A DNA stretch of 64,000 bases from NCBI GenBank assembly GCA_964581565.1, contig CAZOOZ010000003.1:176495-240494 (forward strand), written 5' to 3'. This document shows, piece after piece, positions 18,507-27,662 of this stretch (its first letter is position 1; the number at the start of each line of letters is the position of its first letter). Position numbers and translations under genes: made by a program. The notes below the pieces were generated by a model. It saw nothing but the letters and a program-made list of their open reading frames with translations, did not search any database and was not told the origin of the DNA. The stretch comes from UBA1433 sp964581565. GTDB taxonomy: Bacteria > Bacillota > Clostridia > Eubacteriales > UBA1433.

Positions 18507-19841
18507 TTACCCCAATCTTTCTTTGACCACATCAGCTATTTCATTGGCATAGGCATTGATTTGCTCATTGTCTTTGCCTTCTATCATCACCCGGATAAGC
18601 GCTTCCGTGCCGCTCGGGCGAAGCAGAACCCTGCCGTTTTCCTGTAGCTTATCTTCTATTTCCCGCAGCTTATCTTTAATGATATCATCCGTATCTAAAA
18701 GTTTCTTTTTTTCATTGCTTACATCTACATTGATTAAGACCTGAGGATAATTGCTGTAAGCCAAATTACACCGGCGTATAGTCTTACCGCTTCTCTTCAC
18801 GGCACTCAAAAACCGCATCGCCGTAAGGAGGCCGTCTCCCGTTGAATTGTAATCACTGATGATGATATGCCCGCTTTGCTCTCCGCCCAAAACATAGTCA
18901 TGCTCTTTCATAGCTTCAATGACGTATCTGTCGCCTACCTTTGTTCTGACAGCCTGAATATTTGCTTCGTTTAGCGCTTTAAAAAATCCCAGATTACTCA
19001 TCACCGTTGCCACAGCAGCATTATTTTTAAGTGCTTCTGCTTTTTTCATATCTTTTGCCAAGGTATACATGATTTTATCACCATCCAAGACTTCCCCTGC
19101 TTCATCCACAATTAAAATTCTGTCTCCGTCGCCGTCAAAAGCAATACCGCCATCCGCTTTATGCTCCAAAACTGCTTCAATAAGCGCATTAAGAGAGGTA
19201 GAGCCACAATGATGATTAATATTGATTCCGTTTGGATCATCTCCGATAAAAATTGTCTCTGCTTTTAGAGAAGAAAATATTTTCTTTGCCGCTTTACATG
19301 TGGCGCCGTTTGCGCAATCTATGATTAGTTTCAACCCACTCAAATCATCATCCGCACAAGACAAAATAAAATCAGTATAGATATCTACAGCTTCAAAACA
19401 GTTTTGAGAAATTCCGATTTTTTCGGCACTGTATTGATGAATACCCGATAATATCTCTTCAATTTTATTTTCCATTTCATCGGGTAACTTTAATCCTTGA
19501 TGATTAAAGAATTTTATGCCATTATGTTCATACGGATTATGCGATGCGGAAATTACAACCCCTGCGCAAGCATGATAATACTTTGTAAGCACTGCTACCG
19601 CAGGTGTTGGGATCACACCGACTTTTATAATGTTTCCGCCTTGCGCCATAATACCCGCACATAAAGCATTTTCAATCATATCTCCGGAAAGCCTGGTATC
19701 TTTACCCACTACGAATATTAAATCTTTATTATTTTCTTTTAATACTTCGCAAGCCGCGCGACCAAGATCCATTGCCAGGCCGCATGTTAAAAATTCGTTT
19801 GCTATTCCCCTCACACCATCTGTTCCAAATAATTTAGTCAT
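18507..19841 (-). CDS. glmM: Phosphoglucosamine mutase
   Basis: Interconverts glucosamine-6-phosphate and glucosamine-1-phosphate, feeding UDP-GlcNAc for peptidoglycan. 444 residues, typical. N-terminal FGTDGVRG; active-site phosphoserine S100 in SASHNPYEHNG; metal loop DGDGDR; sugar-specific GGEQSGH; C-terminal phosphate clamp RPSGTEALIRVM. GEQSGH with the short length favours GlmM over phosphomannomutase. Transcribed alone. Confidence 0.97.
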   Translation of the reverse strand: MTKLFGTDGVRGIANEFLTCGLAMDLGRAACEVLKENNKDLIFVVGKDTRLSGDMIENALCAGIMAQGGNIIKVGVIPTPAVAVLTKYYHACAGVVISASHNPYEHNGIKFFNHQGLKLPDEMENKIEEILSGIHQYSAEKIGISQNCFEAVDIYTDFILSCADDDLSGLKLIIDCANGATCKAAKKIFSSLKAETIFIGDDPNGININHHCGSTSLNALIEAVLEHKADGGIAFDGDGDRILIVDEAGEVLDGDKIMYTLAKDMKKAEALKNNAAVATVMSNLGFFKALNEANIQAVRTKVGDRYVIEAMKEHDYVLGGEQSGHIIISDYNSTGDGLLTAMRFLSAVKRSGKTIRRCNLAYSNYPQVLINVDVSNEKKKLLDTDDIIKDKLREIEDKLQENGRVLLRPSGTEALIRVMIEGKDNEQINAYANEIADVVKERLG

Positions 19842-20002
19842 ATTTACCGCCCAGTATTGTAATTATTAAATTTTTATTATTATACCATGTTATTCATGCA
19901 CTTTGCAGTCCTTATTTTTCTCTTAAATTTTTAAGATTTTTCTTTTAATAATCTATTTATTATTTATAATAGTATTAGAAATAAAATAAATGGAGGATAT
20001 AA

Positions 20003-20500
20003 ATGAAGAAAACACTCGCTCGTTCAAGTACAGACAGGAAAATTTCCGGAGTCTGCGGAGGAATTGCAGAATATTTAAATATAGATTCAACAATTATTCG
20101 TGTGGCATTTATCTTGCTCATTTTTGGAGGAGGTTTTGGATTACTGCTCTATATTATAGCTGCTATCATCATGCCTATGGATTATGAAGTGGGTAGAAAT
20201 CATACTAATTACCAAACCCAGAATACATCTTATTCAGACAACACCACACAAAGCAGTAATGAAGACACTGCTACGAATGATTCTAATTCCGAGGTTAAAA
20301 ATGAGTCAGACATAAATTTAAGTAATCAAGAACAAAAAAAATCAATCTTAAACCCTGCAACGATTATAGGTGCAATATTAGTTGCAATCGGAATTATTTT
20401 CATGGTCAATATCTTTTTCCCTTCTTTTGATTTCGGCGTTGTAATCGCCCTTTGTATTGTTGCGGCAGGAGTACTGATTATTGTTAAAGGAGGAAAATAA
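20003..20500 (+). CDS. PspC-domain membrane protein
   Basis: 165 residues. Residues 1-62 are a PspC domain: basic N-terminus, DRKISGVCGGIAEYLNIDST, then a membrane helix ending in IIMPMDYE. A hydrophilic Asn/Ser-rich linker follows (68-115), then two hydrophobic segments (about 117-135 and 142-160) that resemble the LiaI/LiaF membrane region. PspC proteins take part in envelope-stress sensing. GGAGG precedes ATG 20003. The next gene starts 2 bases after its stop, so the pair is one unit. Confidence 0.88.
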   Translation: MKKTLARSSTDRKISGVCGGIAEYLNIDSTIIRVAFILLIFGGGFGLLLYIIAAIIMPMDYEVGRNHTNYQTQNTSYSDNTTQSSNEDTATNDSNSEVKNESDINLSNQEQKKSILNPATIIGAILVAIGIIFMVNIFFPSFDFGVVIALCIVAAGVLIIVKGGK

Positions 20501-20502
20501 TC

Positions 20503-21420
20503 ATGCGTAACAAAAACCGTTCCATGAATGCCAGTCTCTTTTTTGGTCTTTTGTTTGTTATTATCGGTGTTGTATGGATTTTAAATGAATTTGATATTAT
20601 TCATATTTCATTATATTTAATCTTTGAATCAATAGGCAGAATGTGGCCGTTGATATTGATTGCGCTCGGGATTTGCCTTATTTTTAGAAACAGAATTGTT
20701 ACCCTTATTGTATCTCTTTTATATATAGTCATTATTATTTTAGGCGCCTACTCACTTGCAGGCACAATTTATTTTCCGTTTATAAACAATCATACTAATC
20801 ATCATTATACAACTGAAAATATACAGTATAGGCATATAGAAAAAGTGGATAATATCACTTCCTCCGAACTCAATTTAACACTCGGCATAGCAGAAAATGT
20901 TACTGTTAAACCAACTGATACGGACTATTTATTGGATCTTCAGGCAAACTTTATCCCGACGATTGACGTAGAGAACTCATCCAATAAACAGATTGTTGAT
21001 TTAAATACCAAAAATATTACAATAGAGAATCTTGTTCTTTCTTTAAATAAAAATAATGTATGGGATTTATCTATTACATCCGGCACCAGCGAGTTATATT
21101 TAGATTTAGAAGATCTCAACGTTGCTTCAGTGAATATTGAAAGCGGTGTCAGTGATGTTGATGGTATATTCTCTTCTTTGTCCCAAAAGACCATTGTCAC
21201 AGTGAGCTCGGGCGCCAGTGATATTGAATTCAAAATTCCACAAAACAGCGCATGCCAAGTCATATCATCTTCAGCCGCGACCAGTATAGAAGTTGACGGG
21301 ACACAGCTCAGCGGCATCGGCGAAAAAACATATGAGTCAGGCAATATTGACACTGCGGAGATTATATTTTATTTTAATGTTTCCTCAGGTGCAAGTGATA
21401 TAAAAATAGAATATTATTAA
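20503..21420 (+). CDS. LiaF-like membrane protein with toast-rack C-terminal domain
   Basis: 305 residues. The first 85 residues hold three to four hydrophobic segments of the DUF5668/LiaF membrane type (FGLLFVIIGVVWILNEF, MWPLILIALGICLIF). From about 105 on comes an extracellular beta-solenoid-like domain with repeating SGxSD motifs (ESGVSDVDG, SSGASDIEF, SSGASDIKIEYY), characteristic of the toast_rack/DUF4097 group. Together with the PspC protein upstream it probably forms an envelope-stress module, but no LiaRS-type two-component genes are adjacent. Confidence 0.85.
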   Translation: MRNKNRSMNASLFFGLLFVIIGVVWILNEFDIIHISLYLIFESIGRMWPLILIALGICLIFRNRIVTLIVSLLYIVIIILGAYSLAGTIYFPFINNHTNHHYTTENIQYRHIEKVDNITSSELNLTLGIAENVTVKPTDTDYLLDLQANFIPTIDVENSSNKQIVDLNTKNITIENLVLSLNKNNVWDLSITSGTSELYLDLEDLNVASVNIESGVSDVDGIFSSLSQKTIVTVSSGASDIEFKIPQNSACQVISSSAATSIEVDGTQLSGIGEKTYESGNIDTAEIIFYFNVSSGASDIKIEYY

Positions 21421-21430
21421 ACAAAAAAAG

Positions 21431-21453
21431 AAGCGGCTGACGCCGCCTTTTTT
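21431..21453. terminator. Terminator shared by the LiaF-like gene and the DUF3892 gene
   Basis: GCGGC (21433-21437), TGAC, GCCGC (21442-21446), with an A-rich left flank and T6 on the right, between convergent genes. Confidence 0.82.
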
Positions 21454-21760
21454 ATTGCAATGAGATTGATGGTAAATTACCTAAATTATTGCTTTCTTCT
21501 CCATCGGGCAATGTGCGCAAGTATTCGTTTGATTTTCTTTCCGCGACAGCTACACCAGCGATATTTCCTGCTTTTGCCATGCTTACTCCCTGCTGCTTTG
21601 AAATTACCTGCCCTGTTGATAATTTATAACCGGTAATTCTGCCTGATTCCTTAACTAGGGCAACGATTTTAGCTGCATCTTTTTTTGCTACCGGTATTAC
21701 GATATTAATATTTGCAGGTAGGTTACCGATCCTATTTTTTACAAAATGATTGTTTTCCAT
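21452..21760 (-). CDS. DUF3892 family protein
   Basis: 102 residues. The core INIVIPVAKKDAAKIVALVK, then GYKLSTGQVISKQQGVSMAKAGNIAGV, matches the DUF3892 pattern, a small domain of unknown function in Bacillota. A C-terminal SLPD-like segment (LRTLPDGEESNNLGNLPSI) is also typical. ATG 21760 is chosen over an upstream start because AAAGGAG lies 6 bases before it. Monocistronic. Confidence 0.82.
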   Translation of the reverse strand: MENNHFVKNRIGNLPANINIVIPVAKKDAAKIVALVKESGRITGYKLSTGQVISKQQGVSMAKAGNIAGVAVAERKSNEYLRTLPDGEESNNLGNLPSISLQ

Positions 21761-21847
21761 TGGCGACTCCTTTAATGATTTCAAATAATTTATAGTTTTA
21801 TTTTTTCTAAAAAACAATCATAATATAATAGGAAAATTTTTATTTTT

Positions 21848-22795
21848 TTAAAAAATTTGATATTCGCTAAGCAATCTTAAAGCATTTTTATAAAAAATTT
21901 TTTCTATTAAAGATTCAATGAAATTTTCATTTTTTAAATGATGATAAAGATGCTGCATTTGTGAGCTGTCAACAATCTGCGGAGTGATTTCAATGCCATC
22001 AAAATCACTTCCCAGACACACAATATCTTCTCCGCCTTTATTCATAATATATTTTATATGATGGATAATATCATCAATGTTTGCATTATCGTTAGTTGTT
22101 AAAAAAGGAGGGTAAAAATTTATGCCGATGACACCTCCACTGTCGGCTATTCCGCGAATAAATTCATCAGTTAAATTTCTCGGATGATATGCAATTGTTC
22201 TTGCGTTGGAATGAGATGCTATTACCGGCATTTTACTTATGGCCAGAATATCTTTTATTCCTCCGTCGGACAAATGTGATACATCAACGATGATTTTATT
22301 TTCATTTAAAAATTCTACGGTTTGAAACCCGAATTTTTTTAGACCATTTTGCATAATCGTACTGTTTTGAGAATTCGGATAAGCCATACAATTTTCATAA
22401 TTCCATGTCAGCGATACCATTTTTATTCCCGCATCATTGATATATTCCAGCCTTGTTAAATCTTCATCTACAAAGGCACATCCCTCACAGCTCAGTAAGG
22501 CATACATATCTTTATTTTGGTTTTTTTCTTTTTGTTTGATATGTGCTATATGTTCTTTTGCTAGATCTATTTGTTCTTGGTAGCATGCGACCATTTTTTT
22601 GACTTCATCAAATAAGTTTTGATTTTGCGTCTTTATATATCCCTCATCCAAAAAAATAGCAAATGTTTGAATAAAACATTCACCTTTTTTAAGCTTTTCT
22701 ATATCGACATGAAAATCGTTCGTTAAAATAGTCTCTTTATTCTTAGCATAGTAAAGTTTACTGATGCAATCACAATGTAAATCGATAAATTTCAT
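21848..22795 (-). CDS. Membrane dipeptidase (peptidase M19 / renal dipeptidase family)
   Basis: 315 residues. Zinc-dependent hydrolase of dipeptides, in bacteria usually cytosolic. HCD at 7-9 (DLHCDCI) is the first metal site, a CEG motif (SCEGCAFVDED) supplies the bridging glutamate, VDVSHLSDGG and ASHSNARTIAYHPRNLTD the other histidines, and GSDFDGI the last aspartate. All expected ligands are present. The start overlaps closely with the DUF4160 gene upstream (3-base gap), so the two are probably cotranscribed. Confidence 0.92.
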   Translation of the reverse strand: MKFIDLHCDCISKLYYAKNKETILTNDFHVDIEKLKKGECFIQTFAIFLDEGYIKTQNQNLFDEVKKMVACYQEQIDLAKEHIAHIKQKEKNQNKDMYALLSCEGCAFVDEDLTRLEYINDAGIKMVSLTWNYENCMAYPNSQNSTIMQNGLKKFGFQTVEFLNENKIIVDVSHLSDGGIKDILAISKMPVIASHSNARTIAYHPRNLTDEFIRGIADSGGVIGINFYPPFLTTNDNANIDDIIHHIKYIMNKGGEDIVCLGSDFDGIEITPQIVDSSQMQHLYHHLKNENFIESLIEKIFYKNALRLLSEYQIF

Positions 22796-22798
22796 AAT

Positions 22799-23062
22799 TC
22801 AGCCTTTTAGCGGGGCAACCTGCACAAGCTCGAGTCCTGCTATCATCATATCCCACGCTTCCATGAGTTCATGCTGATGAAGGGCGATCCAGCCCATCGC
22901 TATTTTTACTTGCCTGTTCGGCACATTTCCCGACACCAATTCAATAGTTTCAATCGTAATAAGTGCCCGCATATTCCCGTAATGTAAGATAATAAACGGC
23001 GACATATATTTATTAAAATGCATATAAACTTCCATATTCATAAATTCGCTTATTTTTTCCAT
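22799..23062 (-). CDS. DUF4160-like small protein
   Basis: 87 residues. The order of features follows DUF4160: an aromatic/acidic N-terminus, PFIILHYGNMRALITIET, a PNRQ helix start, and MGWIALHQHELMEAWDM. In that family the equivalent segments are PHFHA-Y-E and W...H..EL...W. The PHFHA box is altered here (SPFIILHYG), so catalytic or binding use may differ. Function unknown. DUF4160 genes often sit with small toxin-antitoxin-like partners; none is visible here. ATG 23062 is preferred to a TTG four codons upstream. Confidence 0.65.
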   Translation of the reverse strand: MEKISEFMNMEVYMHFNKYMSPFIILHYGNMRALITIETIELVSGNVPNRQVKIAMGWIALHQHELMEAWDMMIAGLELVQVAPLKG

Positions 23063-23160
23063 CTTACCACCCAATAAAAAATCTTGAATTTATTATATTA
23101 AAATATTCCGGCTTTTGCACTAATTATTTCATATAGATATCAAATTAATCGTATAAAAAA

Positions 23161-23188
23161 ATAAACACTTAAAGTGTTTATTTTTTAT
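23161..23188. terminator. Terminator after the OFA-type transporter
   Basis: ATAAACACTT directly followed by AAAGTGTTTAT, with T-rich flanks on both sides, 17 bases from the transporter stop. Confidence 0.7.
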
Positions 23189-23197
23189 TCTACATTT

Positions 23198-24415
23198 TTA
23201 TTCCGGTTTTTTTAATCTTATCAACAAGACCATACCAACCACGGTTGCGACTGCCGCTATGGCAAAAGACATCGCTGTGCCCATTGATGTACCTTTCACG
23301 GCTCGAACAAGGATCGGACAAACAACAGAAGCCAAACCGAATCCTATCATAACAAAGCCATAATTGATTCCTGCATTTTTTGTTCCAAAATAATCCGTAG
23401 AAAGCGCCGGATAAGTTCCCAAGAATCCGCCATAGAAAAAAGCCAATAAAACAAAAAGAATGGGGTATAAAAGTCCTTTTACAAAAACGAGCCCCAGGAT
23501 GGTAGCCGTGCTGCAAACAAAAACAACAAGCAGGGTTGCTTTTCTTCCGACTTTATCCGAGACAGAGGGAACAAGAAGCCTGCCTGCAGCCTGCAAAACC
23601 GCGGCAAGCATCACTGCTGTTAGAGCTTGTGCGCTTGTTATTAAGCGTTCCGAGCTCATAAGCACAAACTGAGGATTGATTAACATAAATCCCGGTACCG
23701 CTAAAAACATTGATATCGCGATCAAATAATAATTTCGTGTTTTTAACATTTCCCTTGTTTCATAATTTTTGCTTGTAGAGGCTACTTTTACATCTGCCGG
23801 CCTATAATCATCCATATAACCTTCGGGAATATTTTTGACAAATCTTCCTCCTATCAAGCCTACCACAAGCGTAGTTATCCCTATTACCAAAAACATAACT
23901 GTCAAATTATAATTCTTCAAAAGAAAATTTATAACTGGTGATATAATAAAGCCCGATACGCCTATCATGCACAGGATAGACCCGCTGGCCATTCCTTTTT
24001 TATCCGGAAAATATTTCTGCATTGCAGCAATGAGTGTGTTATACACAATCCCCCCGCCTATTCCACTCATTACTCCAAATGTAACACTCATTAATCCAAA
24101 TGCACCTGTCGGCACCAAACCCGATAACGATAAACCCAGTGTATTTATAATAACTCCAATAAATAATGATTTCTGAATTAAAAATCTACTCTGTAATTTC
24201 CCGCCCAATATACTGCCAACAACAAACACAGCCAGGTTTACAGAAAACGGGATGCTCGCAGCCGATGTATCCAGGGAATAATGTTCCATAACAAATGGTT
24301 GTATTATGCTCCACGCATAAAGAATCCCTGATGTAAGCTGTATAAACATACCCATAATTAAAATTTTATTGCGGTTCACATTTACTGCTTTACTCGTCTC
24401 AATCAAGTACTTCAT
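23198..24415 (-). CDS. MFS transporter, oxalate/formate antiporter (OFA) family
   Basis: 405 residues, 12 hydrophobic segments. The first segment MGMFIQLTSGILYAWSIIQP is the hallmark start of the OFA branch, which exchanges small carboxylates. GMASGSILCMIGVSGFIISP marks the middle and TDYFGTKNAGINYGFVMIGFG the second half. It lies directly downstream of, and in the same direction as, the CoA-transferase/Etf/acyl-CoA dehydrogenase operon, but a terminator at 24537 separates them. A role in importing or exchanging the organic acid used by that operon is plausible, inferred from position only. Confidence 0.85.
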   Translation of the reverse strand: MKYLIETSKAVNVNRNKILIMGMFIQLTSGILYAWSIIQPFVMEHYSLDTSAASIPFSVNLAVFVVGSILGGKLQSRFLIQKSLFIGVIINTLGLSLSGLVPTGAFGLMSVTFGVMSGIGGGIVYNTLIAAMQKYFPDKKGMASGSILCMIGVSGFIISPVINFLLKNYNLTVMFLVIGITTLVVGLIGGRFVKNIPEGYMDDYRPADVKVASTSKNYETREMLKTRNYYLIAISMFLAVPGFMLINPQFVLMSSERLITSAQALTAVMLAAVLQAAGRLLVPSVSDKVGRKATLLVVFVCSTATILGLVFVKGLLYPILFVLLAFFYGGFLGTYPALSTDYFGTKNAGINYGFVMIGFGLASVVCPILVRAVKGTSMGTAMSFAIAAVATVVGMVLLIRLKKPE

Positions 24416-24534
24416 CTCCTTTATTTTGGTATACTATAATGCTATTTTTGATGTAAGTAACAGTATATCGGCTTTTTTATAAATTGTAAACAATGAAAAG
24501 CTTTAAAATATAGACTATTATTTAACAATTAAAA

Positions 24535-24558
24535 AAGCCGGAATAAACCGGCCTTTTT
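24535..24558 (-). terminator. Terminator after the CoA-transferase operon
   Basis: GCCGG (24537-24541), AATAAA, CCGGC (24548-24552), with an A6 flank that reads as a T run on the minus strand. Confidence 0.8.
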
Positions 24559-24572
24559 ACTGCTATTTTATA

Positions 24573-25829
24573 CTAAACGAGTTGTTTTTCTTTAAGCTGC
24601 GCAATCTTTGCATCATCATAGCCAAGCAAGTCTCTCAAAATCGCCTCATTATCTTGCCCGACAGTAGGTGCACCTCTCCATACTTTTCCGGGAGTGTCGC
24701 TGAATTTAGGCGCAAACCCGAATGCTTTGATTGTTTTTTCCAGAGTTTCATCCCTGTATTCAATGATATCTTCTCGATCCAGCCAATGAGGATCCTCCAC
24801 CACATCCGCAGCGGTCATCACTGTTGAGCATCCCACTTTTGCATTATTGATGATCTCTTCTATTTCGCAGGCATCTCTTTCAAAACACCATTGCTTTGAT
24901 TTTTCAGCCAACTCCCGCCCTTTTGACGAGCTCACCGCTTGCGGAGAAGATGCGCATTCTTTGAATGTATAATATTCGGGATCAAGCCCAATTGCCTTTA
25001 TAAATCTGGTATATACACCGGGACCGAATGCGCCGATAGCCACCCATCTGTCGTCTTTCGATTTAAACAATCCATACGGTTGAAATGCAGTGGCATTCGT
25101 TCCTGAACGGGATTTTAATATCCCTGCTTCAGTATAGCTCACGATCGTATCGGAAAGTATTCTGCCCATAGCCTCAAATTGAGCTACATCCACTACCTGG
25201 CCTTTACCTGTTTGCTGTGCACTGATATAAGCCGCCAAAGCCCCAAAAACTGCAGTTAGCGCCGAAATATAATCGTTTGTCCAAGGTTTTGTAAGCATTG
25301 GCGGAGCAGGTTCAAAATCTCCGTTCAGATTCATATAACTGCTGTAAGCCTGACCAATCATATCATAAGAAGCTCTGTTGCAGATTTTAGGGTCTCCTCC
25401 AAACTGCGGTCGTCCATAACCACTAATATGAACGATGACCAATTTGGGATTGGCCGCCAGCAAATCTTCATCTTGGATACCATACTTTTCAAGCCAAACC
25501 AAATTTTCCATATAAATATCGCTGTCTTTAATTAACGTCATAAAAATTTCTTTTATTTCAGGTATATTCAAATCTAAATTCATCGTCAAACTCATTCTAT
25601 TTCTGGCATCCTGTGCCCAACTGGTACTTACTCTTTTATCACCATTTTTTGCAAAAGGGGCAAGTCCTCTATACGTATCGCCGGAACCCGGTCGTTCTAT
25701 ATTGATTACTTCTGCTCCAAAATCGGCCATTAAGTTTGCCGCATGCGGCATTGCAACAATGCTGCCGCTACAAAGTACACGCACGTTTTTTAACGGTCCA
25801 AAATCAGGAATTAATTTTTTTCTTTCCAT
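24573..25829 (-). CDS. CaiB/BaiF (class III) CoA-transferase
   Basis: 418 residues. Moves CoA between carboxylic acids. The N-terminus (FGPLKNVRVLCSGS, then MADFGAEVINIERPG) and the C-terminus (PGKVWRGAPTVGQDNEAILR) follow E. coli CaiB closely. The catalytic aspartate is D171 in LNGDFEPAP, matching D169 of the family. Carnitine-type acids are therefore one candidate substrate, but CaiC, CaiD and CaiT equivalents are absent. The start ATG lies 1 base after the etfA stop, the tightest coupling in the operon. Last gene of the unit that begins at 28802. Confidence 0.92.
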   Translation of the reverse strand: MERKKLIPDFGPLKNVRVLCSGSIVAMPHAANLMADFGAEVINIERPGSGDTYRGLAPFAKNGDKRVSTSWAQDARNRMSLTMNLDLNIPEIKEIFMTLIKDSDIYMENLVWLEKYGIQDEDLLAANPKLVIVHISGYGRPQFGGDPKICNRASYDMIGQAYSSYMNLNGDFEPAPPMLTKPWTNDYISALTAVFGALAAYISAQQTGKGQVVDVAQFEAMGRILSDTIVSYTEAGILKSRSGTNATAFQPYGLFKSKDDRWVAIGAFGPGVYTRFIKAIGLDPEYYTFKECASSPQAVSSSKGRELAEKSKQWCFERDACEIEEIINNAKVGCSTVMTAADVVEDPHWLDREDIIEYRDETLEKTIKAFGFAPKFSDTPGKVWRGAPTVGQDNEAILRDLLGYDDAKIAQLKEKQLV

Positions 25830-25830
25830 T

Positions 25831-26844
25831 TTATAATTCTCCTTGTTCTTTTTTATATTTTTTTAACTCTTCAACAATTGCCGGCACGATTTCCGTAAGA
25901 TCCCCAACAAGGCCGCAATGTGAAATTTTAAATATATCAGCATCTTCATTTTTGTTAATCGAAACAATATAATCACTGTTTTGCATGCCTACCATATACT
26001 GAACCGAACCAGATAGCCCTACATTGATGATCAGTTTGGGTTTCACTGTCTTGCCGCTCTGCCCTATTTGATCATATGGTTCTATCCATGCATTGTCTAC
26101 AAGCGGCCTTGTCGCACCGAGCTTGCCGCCGACTACATCTGCCAGCTGCTGCACAAGAGCAATATTTTCTTTGCATTGTATTCCTCTTCCGGCTGTAACA
26201 ATGATTTCGGCTTCTTCAATTGTAAGCCCGCCGGTTTCTTTTTTAATTGTTTCAAGTATTTCATAGTCAGGCTGAAGCACCGCATCCACCTCTTCCGTAA
26301 TTATTTTTCCGTTCAAATTTTCTTTTTCTTCCAAAGGGCTAAATACCCTTGGACGAAGTGTGGTCATTTGAGGTCTGTGTGCAGGCATTAAGATTTTGCA
26401 CATAATATTACCGCCGTATGAAGGCTTTGTTTGAACCAGGTTCCCATCTTCATCAATTGAAAGATCCAGGCAATCAGCCGTAAGACCTGTCTGTAGTTTC
26501 GCCATGACTCTCGGTGCCAAATCCTTGCCCAATGATGTCGCTCCTATTAAAAAAATAGAAGGCTTATATTTTTGCGCCAACTGAAAAAGCGTATCTGCAT
26601 AAGGAAGTGTTTTATATTCTTTGAGATTTGGCGAGTCTACAATAATGACATTATCGGCACCATGATTTAACAATTTTTGTGCAAGAGAGGCTATATTACT
26701 TCCAAGAAGGATAGCGGTGATATCTTCTTTTGTTGCTTCTTTTAATTTTACGGCTTTGCTGAGCAATTCCAGCGGCACATTTGATAGAGCTCTATCAGTT
26801 TGCTCTGCGTAAACCCATATGCCTTTATAATTATTTATATTCAT
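25831..26844 (-). CDS. etfA: Electron transfer flavoprotein, alpha subunit
   Basis: 337 residues. Carries the FAD that passes electrons to or from the acyl-CoA dehydrogenase. The C-terminal FAD-binding segment is intact: TAGRGIQCKEN, then LGATRPLVDNAW, QIGQSGKTVKPKL, GLSGSVQYMVGM and SINKNEDADIF. ATG 26844 is taken as the start because AGGAGG is 7 bases upstream; a longer frame would need a TTG inside etfB. Second last gene of the operon; etfB ends 11 bases before. Confidence 0.96.
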   Translation of the reverse strand: MNINNYKGIWVYAEQTDRALSNVPLELLSKAVKLKEATKEDITAILLGSNIASLAQKLLNHGADNVIIVDSPNLKEYKTLPYADTLFQLAQKYKPSIFLIGATSLGKDLAPRVMAKLQTGLTADCLDLSIDEDGNLVQTKPSYGGNIMCKILMPAHRPQMTTLRPRVFSPLEEKENLNGKIITEEVDAVLQPDYEILETIKKETGGLTIEEAEIIVTAGRGIQCKENIALVQQLADVVGGKLGATRPLVDNAWIEPYDQIGQSGKTVKPKLIINVGLSGSVQYMVGMQNSDYIVSINKNEDADIFKISHCGLVGDLTEIVPAIVEELKKYKKEQGEL

Positions 26845-26855
26845 ATCTGCTCCTC

Positions 26856-27644
26856 CTACAAGCGCTTTTCTTTCTGACAAAGAAGATATACGAATTCTTT
26901 TGCTATTTCTTCCGGTTTGCCCGTAAGTATAATTGTATTTATTTTTTTTCTCTGCGGCTCAAATATTTCTTTCACGATCGTTGGGGATCCTTTTAAGCCA
27001 ATGCGTTCTTCATCACATCCCAGATCTTTATGATCCCATACGATAATTTGTTTTTTTGCCGCTTTCATAATATTGATCGGAGTAGCATATCTGGGCTTAT
27101 TTAATTCTTTTGTAGCCGTAATGACAACGGGCAATTTTGCTTTTACTTTTTGTGTACTATTCTCCAACAACCTTGATGCATACACATATTCGTCTTTAAT
27201 CTCTATACTGCTTGCAAAAGTAATCTGGGGAAAACCTAAAAACTCGGCCACAATCGGGCCGGTCTGTCCGGTATCTGCATCTACGGCATGACTGCCAAAT
27301 AGCACGATATCTACATCACCGATTTTTTCAATTGCTTTTGTCAGTGTATAGCCTGTTGCCAGCGTATCCGCCCCGCCAAGTTCTTTGCTCGATAGAAGAA
27401 TTGCATCATCACAACCCATTGCCAATGCTTTTTTGAGCGATTCGCTCGTCTGTGGTGGCCCCATGCTTACAACAGTAATGCTTCCGCCATGTTTTTCTTT
27501 GATTCTAATAGCTTCCTCAATAGCGTTATTATCAAAGGGATTTATGACTCCTTTAATATTCGTTCTATCTAAATTTTTTGTTTTGGGATCAATTTTAACA
27601 TCGACTGTATCCGGAACCTGTTTTATACAAACAACAATTTTCAT
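26856..27644 (-). CDS. etfB: Electron transfer flavoprotein, beta subunit
   Basis: 262 residues. MKIVVCIKQVPDT start, NPFDNNAIEEAIRIKE, the nucleotide-binding region LATGYTLTKAIEKIG, and VDADTGQTGPIVAEFLG are all family landmarks. It pairs with EtfA encoded directly downstream. It starts 18 bases after the dehydrogenase stop. Whether the complex bifurcates electrons cannot be judged by eye. Confidence 0.96.
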   Translation of the reverse strand: MKIVVCIKQVPDTVDVKIDPKTKNLDRTNIKGVINPFDNNAIEEAIRIKEKHGGSITVVSMGPPQTSESLKKALAMGCDDAILLSSKELGGADTLATGYTLTKAIEKIGDVDIVLFGSHAVDADTGQTGPIVAEFLGFPQITFASSIEIKDEYVYASRLLENSTQKVKAKLPVVITATKELNKPRYATPINIMKAAKKQIIVWDHKDLGCDEERIGLKGSPTIVKEIFEPQRKKINTIILTGKPEEIAKEFVYLLCQKEKRL

Positions 27645-27662
27645 AAAGTTTCTCTCTTATCA

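Noticed and set aside
18251..18532. 93-codon open frame on the minus strand between glmM and the frameshifted gene
   Set aside because: It begins inside glmM, spans the glmM terminator and has no ribosome binding site or recognisable domain.
23161..23188. Palindrome ATAAACACTT-AAAGTGTTTAT as an operator related to the one at 48272
   Set aside because: Shared letters only; its place after a stop codon and the T-rich flanks fit a terminator.
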